Part shown: positions 29,486 through 38,104 of the stretch, piece by piece
How the letters are laid out: every line of letters begins with the position of its first letter
How positions within the stretch are numbered: the stretch's first letter is position 1
Notes under the pieces: generated by a model
What the model was told of the DNA's origin: nothing
Databases searched by the model: none
What the model saw: the letters and a program-made list of their open reading frames with translations, nothing else
Assembly: GCF_014595995.2 (NCBI RefSeq)
Contig: NZ_CP063989.1
Span: 1,612,001 to 1,676,000, forward strand
From: Actinomyces respiraculi
GTDB taxonomy: Bacteria; Actinomycetota; Actinomycetes; Actinomycetales; Actinomycetaceae
Length of the DNA: 64,000 nt
Direction of reading: 5' to 3'
Made by a program: the position numbers and the translations under genes

Positions 29486-31587
29486 CGGGTCTCCTGGCTG
29501 TGCTGGCTGTGCTCGCCGTGCTGGCCGTGCTGGCCGTGCAGGTTGTGCTGGCGGTCGGCCGCGGCGTCGCGCATGGCCTGGTCGGCGTCGATGATGCCGG
29601 TCGGGGAGGTCTGACGCACCCCGTGGTGGATGAGCCGGTCGCCCGGCAGGCCAAGCTGCCAGGGCACGGAGGCCACGACGACGCCGGGGGTGAACAGTAG
29701 CGCCGTCTTGAGCCGCAGAGCGGTCTGGTTGTGCAGGGCCTGCTGCCACCAGTGGCGCACGAGGTACTCGGGCAGGAAGACGACGACGAGGTCGCGGGGG
29801 GACTCGCGGCGCACACTGCGCACGTAGGAGATGATCGGCCGGGTGATGTCGCGGAAGGGCGAGTCCAGGACCGTCAGCGCCACGGGCAGCTCGGCGTCGT
29901 CCCAGGCCTCCAGAAGCGCCTCTGCGCCGCCGTCGCCGGTGTCGACGGTGACGGCCTCGATGGAGGTCGGGTGCGTGGACTGGGCGTAGGTCAGGGCCCG
30001 CAGGGTTGCCTGGTGCAGGCGCGAGGCCAGGACGATGGCGTGTACGTGGGCGGGCAGGACACGCGCGTCGTGCAGGTCCTTGATGGCGATCTCCTGGGAG
30101 ACTCGCCGGTAGTGGCGGCGCACGGCGGTCATGACGAGGTAGATCAGGGCCATGATCGTCAGCGTGATCCAGGCGCCACGCGTGAGCTTGGTGGCGAGCA
30201 CGATGAGCAGGACGAGGCCGGTGCCGACCATGCCGACGAGGTTGACCGCGCGCGAGCGCTGCATGCGCGAGCGCTCGCGCGCGTCGGTGGCGGTGGCCAG
30301 CGCACGGGTCCAGTGGCGCACCATCCCCACCTGGGACAGCGTGAAGGAGATGAACACGCCGACGATGTAGAGCTGGATGAGGCGGTTGGTGCTGGCGCCG
30401 AAGCCGATGATGAAGGCGGTAGCGCCCAGCCACAGGACGAGGATGCCGTTGGAGTAGGCCAGCCGGTCTCCGCGCTGGGAGAGCTGGCGGGGAAGGAACT
30501 CGTCGCGGGCCAGGACGCTGGCGAGCACCGGGAAGCCGTTGAAGGCCGTGTTGGCCGCCAGGACGAGGATGAGTCCGGTGACGGCGGTGACGAGGTAGAA
30601 CATCGGGGCGAAGCCGGTGAAGACGGTGGCGGCGATCTGACCGATGACGGGGTCCTGGTGGTAGCTCTCGCCCAGTGGGGCGCCGTGGTCGAGCAGCTGC
30701 GTGGCAGGGTCCTCCACCATGCGCACGCCGGTGGCTCCGGCCAGGTGGATGATGCTCATGAGCATGGCGGCGGCGATGGCGCCCAGGAGCAGCAGTGTGG
30801 TGGCCGCGTTCTTGGACTTGGGCCGCCGGAAGGAGGGCACGCCGTTGGAGATGGCCTCGACGCCGGTCAGTGCGGCGCAGCCGGAGGAGAAGGCCCGCAG
30901 GACGAGGAAGGCACCGGCCAGGCCGGTCAGCCCCTGTTCCCAGCCTCCCTGGGCGACCACCTCGTAGGCGGCACTGGGCGCCTGGCCCAGGGTGCCGGTG
31001 ACCTCCTGGACGAGACCGGCCACGGCCATGGCCCCGATCGCCGCCATGTACAGGTAGGTGGGGATGGCGAAGGCGCTGCCCGACTGGCGTGAGCCGCGCA
31101 GGTTGAGCAGCGCCAGGACGGTGACGATGCCGACGGCGACCTCCACCTTGTAGGGGGCCACGGCGGGCACGGCGGTCGCGAGGTAGCCCGCGCCGGAGGA
31201 GACGGACACGGCGACGGTCAGGATGTAGTCCACGAACAGGGAGGAGGCCACGAGCAGCCCGGCCCGGGGACCAAGATTGGTGGTGACCACCTCGTAGTCG
31301 CCACCGCCGGAGGGGTAGGCGTAGACGGTCTGGCGGTAGGAGGCGACGACGACGACGAGGACGGCGACGACGGCCAGGGCGATCCATGGAGACAGGGCCG
31401 TGGCGGCCACGCCTGCGACGGCGAGGGTGACGAGCACCTCGTCGGGGGCGTAGCCGACTGAGGACAGGGCGTCGGAGGCGAACACCGGCAGGGCGATCCG
31501 CTTGGGCAGAAGTGTCCCGCCAAGAGCCTTGCTGGGCACCGGGCGCCCGACAAGGACACGCTTGAGGCGGTCTGCGAAGTCACGCAT
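29482..31587 (-). CDS. APC-superfamily KimA-like potassium permease with His-rich tail
   Basis: 701-aa membrane transporter with 12 hydrophobic segments in the first ~500 residues and a cytosolic C-terminal domain. The sequence tracks B. subtilis KimA closely: ASDALSSVGYAPDEVLVTLA, SYRQTVYAYPSGGGDYEVV, SSLFVDYILTVAVSVSSG and FSSGCAALTGVEAISNGVPSF. KimA imports K+ with H+. The last 22 residues are an unusual His/Gln-rich tail (HGQHGQHGEHSQHSQ). It lies divergent from two TrkA-type NAD-binding subunits, which supports K+ as substrate; the same set occurs in mycobacteria (Rv2690c with ceoB/ceoC). TAGGCT (31601-31596) lies 8 nt before ATG, so the mRNA is nearly leaderless. Confidence 0.87.
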   Translation of the reverse strand: MRDFADRLKRVLVGRPVPSKALGGTLLPKRIALPVFASDALSSVGYAPDEVLVTLAVAGVAATALSPWIALAVVAVLVVVVASYRQTVYAYPSGGGDYEVVTTNLGPRAGLLVASSLFVDYILTVAVSVSSGAGYLATAVPAVAPYKVEVAVGIVTVLALLNLRGSRQSGSAFAIPTYLYMAAIGAMAVAGLVQEVTGTLGQAPSAAYEVVAQGGWEQGLTGLAGAFLVLRAFSSGCAALTGVEAISNGVPSFRRPKSKNAATTLLLLGAIAAAMLMSIIHLAGATGVRMVEDPATQLLDHGAPLGESYHQDPVIGQIAATVFTGFAPMFYLVTAVTGLILVLAANTAFNGFPVLASVLARDEFLPRQLSQRGDRLAYSNGILVLWLGATAFIIGFGASTNRLIQLYIVGVFISFTLSQVGMVRHWTRALATATDARERSRMQRSRAVNLVGMVGTGLVLLIVLATKLTRGAWITLTIMALIYLVMTAVRRHYRRVSQEIAIKDLHDARVLPAHVHAIVLASRLHQATLRALTYAQSTHPTSIEAVTVDTGDGGAEALLEAWDDAELPVALTVLDSPFRDITRPIISYVRSVRRESPRDLVVVFLPEYLVRHWWQQALHNQTALRLKTALLFTPGVVVASVPWQLGLPGDRLIHHGVRQTSPTGIIDADQAMRDAAADRQHNLHGQHGQHGEHSQHSQETR

Positions 31588-31646
31588 GGTGCAGGAGCCT
31601 ACGTCCGCTTCCCGGCGAGGGCCACACGAGGGGTACCGTTCGGCTC

Positions 31647-32312
31647 GTGCACTTCGTCATCATGGGCTGCGGCCGCGTGGGATCCACCATGGCCTCCCAG
31701 CTGGACAGCAGGGGTCACTCGGTGGCCGTCATCGATCAGAACCCGGAGGCCTTCAGGCGCCTGTCCTCGGGTTTCCAGGGCCGTAAGGTCAAGGGCGTCG
31801 GCTTCGACCGTGACGCTCTGGAGCAGGCCGGCATCGACGAGGCCTACGCCTTCGCCGCCGTGTCCTCGGGAGACAACTCGAACATCTTGGCGGCTCGTGT
31901 GGCCCGCGAGACCTTCGGCGTGGAGCACGTCGTCGCGCGTATCTACGACGCGCGCCGTGCGGACGTCTATGAGCGGTTGGGCATCCCCACGGTCGCGACT
32001 GTGCGTGAGACGGCTGAGCAGATGATGCGCCGGGTCCTGCCCGGTGTGATCACGAGGGAGGCGGAGGACCCGTCGGGCGCCGTCGCCCTGGTGCAGCCGG
32101 ACGTGTCGGAGGCCTGGGTGGGAACGAGCGTCGCGGTCCTGGAGGAGCGCCTCCAGGTGCGTGTGGCCTGGCTCTCGCGCGCCTCCTCCGCGATCGTGCC
32201 GACGGCGTCGACGATCCTGCAGGAGCACGACCGTCTCCACGTGGCAGTGCCCACGGACCGTCTGCCCGCGGTGCAGCGCGCCTTGTCCCGTCCCCCCGTG
32301 AAGGAGGCCTGA
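31647..32312 (+). CDS. TrkA/KtrA-type potassium uptake regulatory subunit (CeoB-like)
   Basis: 221-aa cytosolic RCK protein that gates a K+ transporter in response to NAD(H) or other nucleotides. Residues 1-125 are the RCK_N Rossmann fold with MHFVIMGCGRVGSTMASQL (GxGxxG) and the Asp of AVIDQN; 135-221 form RCK_C. GTG 31647 has TACCGT (31634-31639) 7 nt upstream, a leaderless start. The second copy follows after 3 nt, and the KimA-like permease is divergent, so the three form a K+ homeostasis module. Confidence 0.9.
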   Translation: MHFVIMGCGRVGSTMASQLDSRGHSVAVIDQNPEAFRRLSSGFQGRKVKGVGFDRDALEQAGIDEAYAFAAVSSGDNSNILAARVARETFGVEHVVARIYDARRADVYERLGIPTVATVRETAEQMMRRVLPGVITREAEDPSGAVALVQPDVSEAWVGTSVAVLEERLQVRVAWLSRASSAIVPTASTILQEHDRLHVAVPTDRLPAVQRALSRPPVKEA

Positions 32313-32315
32313 GCC

Positions 32316-33026
32316 ATGAAGGTCCTGATCGCCGGTGCCGGCTCCGTCGGCCGCTCCATCGCTCGCGAGCTCATCTCCCACGGCCATGAGGTCACGCTCG
32401 TGGACCGCTCCCCCGAGGCCATGCGCGTCGCCTCCGTGGCAGACGCCGACTGGCTGCTGGCCGACGCCTGCGACGTCGACTCCCTGGCGCAGGCCGGCGC
32501 GGGTGATGCCGACGTCGTGGTCTCCGCCACCGGTGATGACAAGGCGAACCTCGTTGTCTCGCTCCTGTCCAAGACGGAGTACGGCGTGCCGCGCACCGTG
32601 GCGCGCGTGAACAACCCGAAGAACGAGTGGCTGTTCGACGAGACCTGGGGCGTGGACGTGTCCGTGTCCACCCCGCGCATCATGACGGCCCTGGTGGAGG
32701 AGGCCGTGAGCGTCGGCTCGCTCGTGCCGGTCTTCCGCTTCCACCAGTCGGGCGCGCACATGCACGAGCTGACCCTGCCGGACGACTCACCCGTCATCGG
32801 TCAGCTGGTCAGCCAGGTGGAGCTGCCCCCGCACACGGTGCTCTCGGCGATCCTGCGCGACTACCGGCCGATCACGCCGGACACGGATGAGCGTTTCGAG
32901 CGCGGTGACGAGCTGCTGTTCCTCACGGCGAAGGAGGGTGAGAGCGCCCTGGAGGAGATCCCGGTGATCTTCACCGCCCAGGACGAGCCGGTCCCCCGGG
33001 ACGATGAGGCGCCGATGCTTGGCTGA
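32316..33026 (+). CDS. TrkA-type potassium uptake regulatory subunit (CeoC-like)
   Basis: 236-aa second RCK protein. MKVLIAGAGSVGRSIARELI is the nucleotide-binding turn, and TLVDRSPEAM carries the acidic residue for NAD ribose. The RCK_C part runs from about 140 to 220. It begins 3 nt after the stop of the first copy, with GAAGGAGGCC as Shine-Dalgarno, so both are made in similar amounts, as expected for hetero-oligomeric RCK rings. A hairpin follows the stop. Confidence 0.9.
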   Translation: MKVLIAGAGSVGRSIARELISHGHEVTLVDRSPEAMRVASVADADWLLADACDVDSLAQAGAGDADVVVSATGDDKANLVVSLLSKTEYGVPRTVARVNNPKNEWLFDETWGVDVSVSTPRIMTALVEEAVSVGSLVPVFRFHQSGAHMHELTLPDDSPVIGQLVSQVELPPHTVLSAILRDYRPITPDTDERFERGDELLFLTAKEGESALEEIPVIFTAQDEPVPRDDEAPMLG

Positions 33027-33051
33027 GGGTGGCCCCGCCGGGGCGCCTCAG
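33023..33051. terminator. Nested hairpin between converging trkA-like and DUF3159 genes
   Basis: An inner 5-bp stem (33032-33036 with 33040-33044) inside an outer 6-bp stem (33023-33028 with 33046-33051). It includes both stop codons. Confidence 0.5.
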
Positions 33052-33830
33052 GGCCGGTGGGCGGGCCGCACGAGCAGCCAGACGAACCACAGGACGACGG
33101 CGAACAGCGGCACCCCCAGGACCAGGCGCGCCACGCCCAGGGCGCTGATGGTCTCCTGGCCCGCGAGGTAGAGCGGCACCTCCACCACCAGGCGCAGGGC
33201 GAACATCGCGGCGAGCACGACGGTGCCCAGCACGTAGCGGCGGCGGTCGGCGGCACGCTCGGGGTCGGTGCGCCAGGAGGAGCGGCCGGGTGAGGCGGTG
33301 CCGTCCGCCGTCTCCTGGCCGGGCTGCTGGGCACTGGCGCGCCACAGCTCCATGAGCACGCCCACCAGCGGCCAGCGCGCCGCGAGGGACACGAGGCAGG
33401 CGGTGAGCCACACGGCGTTGATGATGAGGCCGGTGGCGTAGAAGTTCGACGCCTGGCCACTGCGCCAGGCCCACACGGCGCTCACAAGGGCGAGGGCCGC
33501 ACCGCCCAGGGCCTGGGTGAGCGGCTGGCGCTGGGCCAGGCGCGCCGCCGTGGCCAGGGCGCTCAGGGCGAGGGAGGCCGCCACGGCCGCCACGAGCGCC
33601 GTCGGGCGCAGCGCCATGACGACGACGAAGACGAGTGTCGGCAGGACGGACTCCGCCGCCCCCCGCCAGCCGCCCACTGCGGCGGCGGCGTCGAAACGCT
33701 CACCACTGATCGCACCGAGGCCGGTGCGCGGACCGGCGGGGACCTGAGCGGCGGAGGCCTGGGCCGTGGGGTCCTGGGCGCTGTGGGCGACGGCGGCGTC
33801 GCTCACGCCGTCGCGAACGGGCTGGGTCAC
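33048..33830 (-). CDS. DUF3159 membrane protein
   Basis: 260-aa protein with a ~50-residue Ala-rich cytosolic start and about six transmembrane segments. It has the DUF3159 pattern: AVGGWRGAAESVLPTLVFVVV early, then SNFYATGLIINAVWLTACLVS and the final ALGVARLVLGVPLFAVVLWFV. Function is unknown, with resemblance to intracellular septation-like membrane proteins. It is the last gene of an operon with DUF3710 and OB-fold proteins; its ATG overlaps the OB gene stop by 4 nt. The same order occurs in mycobacteria (Rv2693c-Rv2696c). Confidence 0.85.
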   Translation of the reverse strand: MTQPVRDGVSDAAVAHSAQDPTAQASAAQVPAGPRTGLGAISGERFDAAAAVGGWRGAAESVLPTLVFVVVMALRPTALVAAVAASLALSALATAARLAQRQPLTQALGGAALALVSAVWAWRSGQASNFYATGLIINAVWLTACLVSLAARWPLVGVLMELWRASAQQPGQETADGTASPGRSSWRTDPERAADRRRYVLGTVVLAAMFALRLVVEVPLYLAGQETISALGVARLVLGVPLFAVVLWFVWLLVRPAHRP

Positions 33831-34201
33831 TGGTCCTCCCCCAGGAGCTCGTAGGCGGGGTTGGACATCGTGGGGCGCGTGCGGCCGGCGGCCACCACGC
33901 CCTCAGCGCGCAGGTGCACGCCCGGGCGGATGCCGGCGATCGAGCGGCGTCCGATCCACACCAGGTCGATACTGCCGGTGCCGTCGTAGAGCTGGCCCGT
34001 GAGCACGGGCTTGGCGGTCACGGGGCCGTAGGTGACGGCCCTGAGGACCCCGGAGACGGTGGCGCGGGTGCGGGGGACGACCTCACCGACCGGCGTCGTG
34101 CCCCGGCGGGCGGCGATGCGGGCCTCGTCATCGGCGTCGATCTGCTCGCGGCTGATGCGCAGGTCGGCAACCGCATGGGACATCCGTGACCACAGGCTCA
34201 T
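33827..34201 (-). CDS. OB-fold nucleic-acid-binding domain protein
   Basis: 124-aa protein. Residues ~40-115 are an OB-fold of the tRNA-anticodon/RecG-wedge type (ATVSGVLRAVTYGPVTAKPV, LTGQLYDGTGSIDLVWIG, GVHLRAEGVV). No enzyme domain is attached. It is coupled on both sides by 4-nt overlaps (ATGA) with the DUF3710 gene before it and the DUF3159 gene after it. It may bind single-stranded DNA or RNA; its cellular job is unknown. Confidence 0.85.
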   Translation of the reverse strand: MSLWSRMSHAVADLRISREQIDADDEARIAARRGTTPVGEVVPRTRATVSGVLRAVTYGPVTAKPVLTGQLYDGTGSIDLVWIGRRSIAGIRPGVHLRAEGVVAAGRTRPTMSNPAYELLGEDQ

Positions 34202-34908
34202 CGGACTTCGGCAATGGTCGGGCCGGGCTCGAGGGGGGCCAGGCCGGGCAGGTTCTCCACGACGGGCGCCGGGGCCGCACCGGGTACGTGCAGAGGCAGG
34301 ACCTCGCGGGGCGGGCGGGCCTGGCTGTCACGGACGACGACGACGTCGTCGAACACCTCGCGCAGGGCCGCGGCGGCCTCGTCATCCGTGGCGGCACGCC
34401 CCTGCAGGACGCCGCGCAGGAACCAGCGGGGGCCGTCGACGCCGATGAAGCGGGCGGGGACGCTGGACCTGTCCCCCTCGGGGCTGCGCACAGGGACCTG
34501 GGCCAGCAGCTCGGTGCCGTGGGGCCCCTGGAGCACCTTGAGGCTCGCGTGGGCGCGGGTGAGCTCGGCGGTGATGTCGGCGCGCAGCTCCTCCCAGATG
34601 CCGTCGCTGCGGGGGGCGGCGAAGGCGCGCAGCTCAAGGGTGGAGCCGCCCAGGGCGAGGACGAGCGCGACGGGCGATCCCCCTTCGCGGGGCTGATCCA
34701 GGCGCATCTGCATGCCGTCGACGGCGGGCACACGCAGGGAGCCGAGGTCGATGCGGGGTGTGTCGGGCGCGGCGGCGGCATCCCACGGACCGGTGGCACT
34801 GGCCGCCCCGGTGCCGGCCCCGGCGGCAGCGTCGGTCCCCGCCGGGGTCGTCTCCTCATCTGTGTCGACGGCGCGAGCCTCGTCGCGTCGGCGGGAGAAC
34901 AGGCCCAT
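34198..34908 (-). CDS. DUF3710 family protein
   Basis: 236-aa soluble protein. After a short basic start (MGLFSRRRDEA) and a ~45-residue Ala/Thr-rich linker comes the DUF3710 core: RIDLGSLRVPAVDGMQMRLD, SDGIWEELRADITAEL, RFIGVDGPRWFLRGVL. Function is unknown. ATG 34908 is favoured over upstream starts because the conserved MGLFSRR opening begins there and GAGGAGCTCCC lies just before. It is the first gene of a coupled three-gene operon with OB-fold and DUF3159 proteins. In many actinobacteria dut lies directly upstream; here there are only 98 bp before DUF4193. Confidence 0.87.
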   Translation of the reverse strand: MGLFSRRRDEARAVDTDEETTPAGTDAAAGAGTGAASATGPWDAAAAPDTPRIDLGSLRVPAVDGMQMRLDQPREGGSPVALVLALGGSTLELRAFAAPRSDGIWEELRADITAELTRAHASLKVLQGPHGTELLAQVPVRSPEGDRSSVPARFIGVDGPRWFLRGVLQGRAATDDEAAAALREVFDDVVVVRDSQARPPREVLPLHVPGAAPAPVVENLPGLAPLEPGPTIAEVR

Positions 34909-35006
34909 GGGAGCTCCTCTGATGGGGACGGTGCGGGCGACCCCAGGTTCTGTCGTTGTCAGGGTGCGGCGGGTGGTGGTCCCGCCGACGTGGTCGCGCG
35001 ACGGTC

Positions 35007-35312
35007 TCAGCCGGCGCAGTCGGTGCACACGGGCAGGCCCGTGGCGTCGTCGACGTAGGCGAGCTGGCTGCGGTGGTGAACGAGGAAGCACTCAGAGCAG
35101 GTGAACTCGTCCTCAAGCTGAGGCACCACGTGGACGCTCAGCTCCTCACGGGACAGGTCCGCGCCCGGGAGCTCGAAGCCCTCGGCGACCTCGTTCTCGT
35201 CCTCCTCGATGGCCTCCGAGGAGTGGTCCTTCTGCCGGGCGGTGAGCTCCTCAATAGAGTCGGCCTCGGGCTCGTCGTCATTCTTGCGCGGGGCGTCGTA
35301 GTCAGTGGCCAT
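35007..35312 (-). CDS. DUF4193 family zinc-ribbon-like protein
   Basis: 101-aa acidic protein of unknown function found throughout actinobacteria. The first ~60 residues are rich in Asp/Glu and probably flexible. The C-terminus has two Cys pairs, FTCSECFLVHHRSQL and VCTDCAG, which fit a zinc ribbon. This shape suggests an RNA polymerase or nucleic-acid-associated small factor, but that is inference. The ATG has GAGGAGAGAG about 10 nt upstream. Confidence 0.87.
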   Translation of the reverse strand: MATDYDAPRKNDDEPEADSIEELTARQKDHSSEAIEEDENEVAEGFELPGADLSREELSVHVVPQLEDEFTCSECFLVHHRSQLAYVDDATGLPVCTDCAG

Positions 35313-35616
35313 GGCTCGTCACTCTCTCCTCATGGACGGCGGTCGCTGTGGCTTGAGCGGTACCGGGGGTTCCATCCCGCCCGTAGGACGAGCCGGAACG
35401 CCCCTGTGGGCAGGGCACGCGCACCATAGCACCACCGCACCGGTGTCGGTACACCATGTGTCACACAGTCGTGAGCGGTCTCGCGCACTGCCTGCACGGC
35501 TCACCGGGCCCGCCTCCCGGGGGGTCGGTCCTGAAGGTGGCAGTCTGGGTCCCGCAGGGCGCCGGTGGCACCCGGAACCTGCGGGACCGCTGAAGGGTAC
35601 TGAGGAGGCCGACCCC
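35313..35616. other. Divergent intergenic region between DUF4193 and sepH genes
   Basis: This 304-bp stretch holds the Shine-Dalgarno sequences of both divergent genes (near 35320 and at 35602-35608). The middle part (35420-35470) is less GC-rich and is the likeliest place for the two promoters. I see no supported RNA gene or ORF. Confidence 0.4.
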
Positions 35617-36771
35617 ATGATCGAGCTTGAGCTGCTGGGCGCCGACGGCGACCGCGTCGTCATGACGGACCGGGACGGACAGCGGTACGCCATCGTCGTC
35701 GACGCCGCCCTGCGCGCCGCCGTGCGCCGGGCCCGGCCAGCGGCGCTCGTCCCCGCACCTGAGCCTCCCGCGCCCGGCGCGGTGGTGCGCCCGCGAGACC
35801 TTCAGGCCCTCATGCGTGCGGGCGCCTCCGCGGAGGAGGTCGCCCAGGCCGCCGGGATGGACGTCGCGCACGTGCGCCGCTTCGAGGGCCCGGTGACCGC
35901 CGAACGTGCCTGGGCGGTGTCCCAGGCGCAGGCCTGCCGCATCGGCTGGGAGAAGGACTCCCCCGTGCTGGGCGAGCTCGTCGTCGACCGTCTGGCCACG
36001 CGGGGTGTGGAGCCCTCCAGCCTGCAGTGGGACGCGCTGCGCGAGGGCCGTGAGCCGTGGCAGGTGGTCCTCACCTTCGTGCAGGGCGCGGAGAACAAGC
36101 AGGCCCGCTGGGAGCTCGACCTCGCCGCCCACTCGGTGTCCGCGATGGACGAGGAGTCCCGTTGGCTGACCGAGGCGGCGGCCGCCCCGCGGATGGCGGA
36201 GGTCTTCGACCAGGACTCCTCAGCCGTGCGGGCCTCCTCCCGCCCGCAGGGGACGACCCCCGCGCCTGAGGCCCCCCACGGCCATGACCGTGCCGTCCAG
36301 GAGGCCGGCCCCGAGCCGGGCGCCGCGGAGTCAGCCGGTGGGTCGGCAGATGCTGCGGCCTCTCCGACGGAGGCGCTGCTGGCGGACCTCGCCTCCAACC
36401 GTGGCCGACGCACCGAGGTCGTCTCACCTGTTGACGACGAGGAGGGCGCCGAGGCGCAAGGCCCCGTCACCTCGCCCTATGGCAACGCCCAGGTGGTCTC
36501 CATGCAGGAGCGCCGCCGGGCCCTGACCGGTAGCCATCCGGCAGGATCACGCCTGCCCCATGGGCGATCCGCTGCTTCCACGCCGGTGTCGGCACCCTCA
36601 CCCGGATCCGCGGCCGCAGAGCCCGAGGCCGCCTCGCAGGCCTCCGGGGAGGGGACCACGCAGGACACCCTGCCGGACATGCCTGCGGCGCCAGAGCCCA
36701 AGCCGAAGCGGCGGGCGCGCCGCTCGGTGCCCTCCTGGGACGAGATCGTCTTCGGCTCCAAGCCGGAGTGA
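35617..36771 (+). CDS. sepH: Septation protein SepH (DUF3071)
   Basis: 384-aa cell-division factor that in actinobacteria binds and stimulates FtsZ. The N-terminal ~165 residues are the DUF3071 domain, beginning IELELLGADGDRVVMTDRDG and containing a helix-turn-helix-like segment (RAGASAEEVAQAAGMDVAHV) followed by RRFEGPVTAERAWAVSQA. The C-terminal half is long, acidic and low in complexity, ending with RRARRSVPSWDEIVFGSK, a conserved terminal motif. ATG 35617 is clearly the start: GAGGAGG precedes it and the conserved domain begins at residue 2. Confidence 0.92.
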   Translation: MIELELLGADGDRVVMTDRDGQRYAIVVDAALRAAVRRARPAALVPAPEPPAPGAVVRPRDLQALMRAGASAEEVAQAAGMDVAHVRRFEGPVTAERAWAVSQAQACRIGWEKDSPVLGELVVDRLATRGVEPSSLQWDALREGREPWQVVLTFVQGAENKQARWELDLAAHSVSAMDEESRWLTEAAAAPRMAEVFDQDSSAVRASSRPQGTTPAPEAPHGHDRAVQEAGPEPGAAESAGGSADAAASPTEALLADLASNRGRRTEVVSPVDDEEGAEAQGPVTSPYGNAQVVSMQERRRALTGSHPAGSRLPHGRSAASTPVSAPSPGSAAAEPEAASQASGEGTTQDTLPDMPAAPEPKPKRRARRSVPSWDEIVFGSKPE

Positions 36772-36788
36772 GGCGTCCTGCCCGCTGA

Positions 36789-36806
36789 GCGCCGACGTCA
36801 CGGCGC
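36789..36806. terminator. Short hairpin between converging sepH and phosphodiesterase genes
   Basis: Arms 36789-36794 and 36801-36806 (6 bp) with a 6-nt loop in the 37-bp gap between the two stop codons. Confidence 0.4.
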
Positions 36807-36808
36807 CC

Positions 36809-38104
36809 TCAGGCTCGGGTCAGAAGCAGGGGGATGGTCGTCTCCTGCACGGTGAGCGAACCGTGTACCCCGGGCATGGCGATGGCCTCGGGCGAGTGCA
36901 CACGCGGGTCCACGAGCACCCAGGCGTCAGCCATTGCCACGACGACGTCGCCCACGACTGAGCGGGCACGCTCGCTCAGCGGCCCGAGCAGCGTGTGGGC
37001 CTCGTCGCGTGTACCCACCCACAGCGCCCTGTCCCCCAGCCTCTCGCGCCACCGTGCGGCGGTCTCGGCGGCGACCTCGGGGTCTGATCCGGTGACGTAC
37101 AGGTGGGTGAACCGCGGCTCCCCGGCGACGGCGACGACGTCGCGCGCCAGCACCGGGTCCGCCGACAGGTCCACACGGTGAGCGGCCTCGGTGTCCACCA
37201 TGCCGTGGTCGGCGGTGAGCAGGATCCGGGTGCCGCGCGGGACGCGGCGGGCGAGCTCGGCAAGCATGCCGTCCAGGCGCTCGAGCTGGGTGAGCCACTG
37301 GGCTGAGCGCCAGCCGTGGGCGTGTCCAGCGTGGTCGAGCTCGCCGACATACAGGTAGACCAGCGCCACGCCCTGGGCGAGGGCGCGGGCGGCGAGGGCG
37401 GGGCGGTCCTCCATGCGGTCGGCCCCCCGGTGCGCGGCGCCGCGTAGGCCGGCCAGGGTGAGCCCGGAGCCGGCGAAGCGCGCGGGGCCAATGGAGACGG
37501 CGAGCGGCGCGCTCTGACCGTCGGTGCGATGGGACCTGCCGGGGTCGCGCTCGAGGCGTTCGAAGATGGTGGGCACGTCCTGCCAGGCGCGGGGGTCGAG
37601 GTTGTGGCCCTCCCAGCTGATGAGGCTCAGCTGGTCCTCACGGGAGGGCTCACGCCCGGCCAGGCGTTCACGTGACAGCAGGGGGTTGAGGACGCTGTAG
37701 CCGACCATGCCGGTGGTGCCCGGAAGAGCACCGGTGCCCAGCGTGGTCAGGGCCGCGGCGGTGGTCGACGGCAGGCAGGTGCGGGCCTCGGGGCCGGGGG
37801 CGTTGGCCTCGGCGCTGGACAGCCAGGAGCGCAGTGTGGGGGCGTGGCCCTTGCGGGCCCGCAGGTTCTCCAGCCCAAGGCCATCAACGAGGACGACGAC
37901 GGTGCCGCCGCCCGCGCGGGGGCCGCGGTCGCCGTCGGGACGAATCCCCCAGGATGTGGCGGCGGCGAGGGCCTCCTCCTGGCTCAGGGTGGCCGGGACG
38001 ATGGACTCGCGCAGGCGCAGGCCGGCGCTGACGGCGGCCGCACCCAGGACCTGACGCAGGTGGGGTGCGCGGGTACCACCCGGGCTGGTCCCTGCGGTGC
38101 TCAC
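36809..38104 (-). CDS. Alkaline phosphatase superfamily protein (nucleotide pyrophosphatase/phosphodiesterase-like)
   Basis: 431-aa metal-dependent hydrolase. The fold-specific two-zinc ligands are visible: GGTVVVLVDGLG (first Asp), LPSTTAAALTTLGTG (Thr nucleophile region), YVGELDHAGHAHG (Asp and His), LTADHGM (Asp-His) and GVHGSLT (last His). No signal peptide or transmembrane segment is seen, so it is probably cytosolic. The substrate is likely a phosphodiester or pyrophosphate. The GTG start overlaps the DUF5998 stop by 4 nt, making the two a coupled pair conserved in actinobacteria near parC. Confidence 0.85.
   Translation of the reverse strand: MSTAGTSPGGTRAPHLRQVLGAAAVSAGLRLRESIVPATLSQEEALAAATSWGIRPDGDRGPRAGGGTVVVLVDGLGLENLRARKGHAPTLRSWLSSAEANAPGPEARTCLPSTTAAALTTLGTGALPGTTGMVGYSVLNPLLSRERLAGREPSREDQLSLISWEGHNLDPRAWQDVPTIFERLERDPGRSHRTDGQSAPLAVSIGPARFAGSGLTLAGLRGAAHRGADRMEDRPALAARALAQGVALVYLYVGELDHAGHAHGWRSAQWLTQLERLDGMLAELARRVPRGTRILLTADHGMVDTEAAHRVDLSADPVLARDVVAVAGEPRFTHLYVTGSDPEVAAETAARWRERLGDRALWVGTRDEAHTLLGPLSERARSVVGDVVVAMADAWVLVDPRVHSPEAIAMPGVHGSLTVQETTIPLLLTRA

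Noticed and set aside
28401..30000. Divergent K+ transport genes checked for a c-di-AMP (ydaO) riboswitch
   Set aside because: The KimA-like gene appears to have almost no 5' leader, so there is no room for a riboswitch.
28079..31387. 1100-codon minus-strand open frame that extends the TRAM methyltransferase upstream
   Set aside because: The extension is an out-of-frame reading of the permease gene. The methyltransferase starts at ATG 29485, in a 4-nt overlap with the permease stop.
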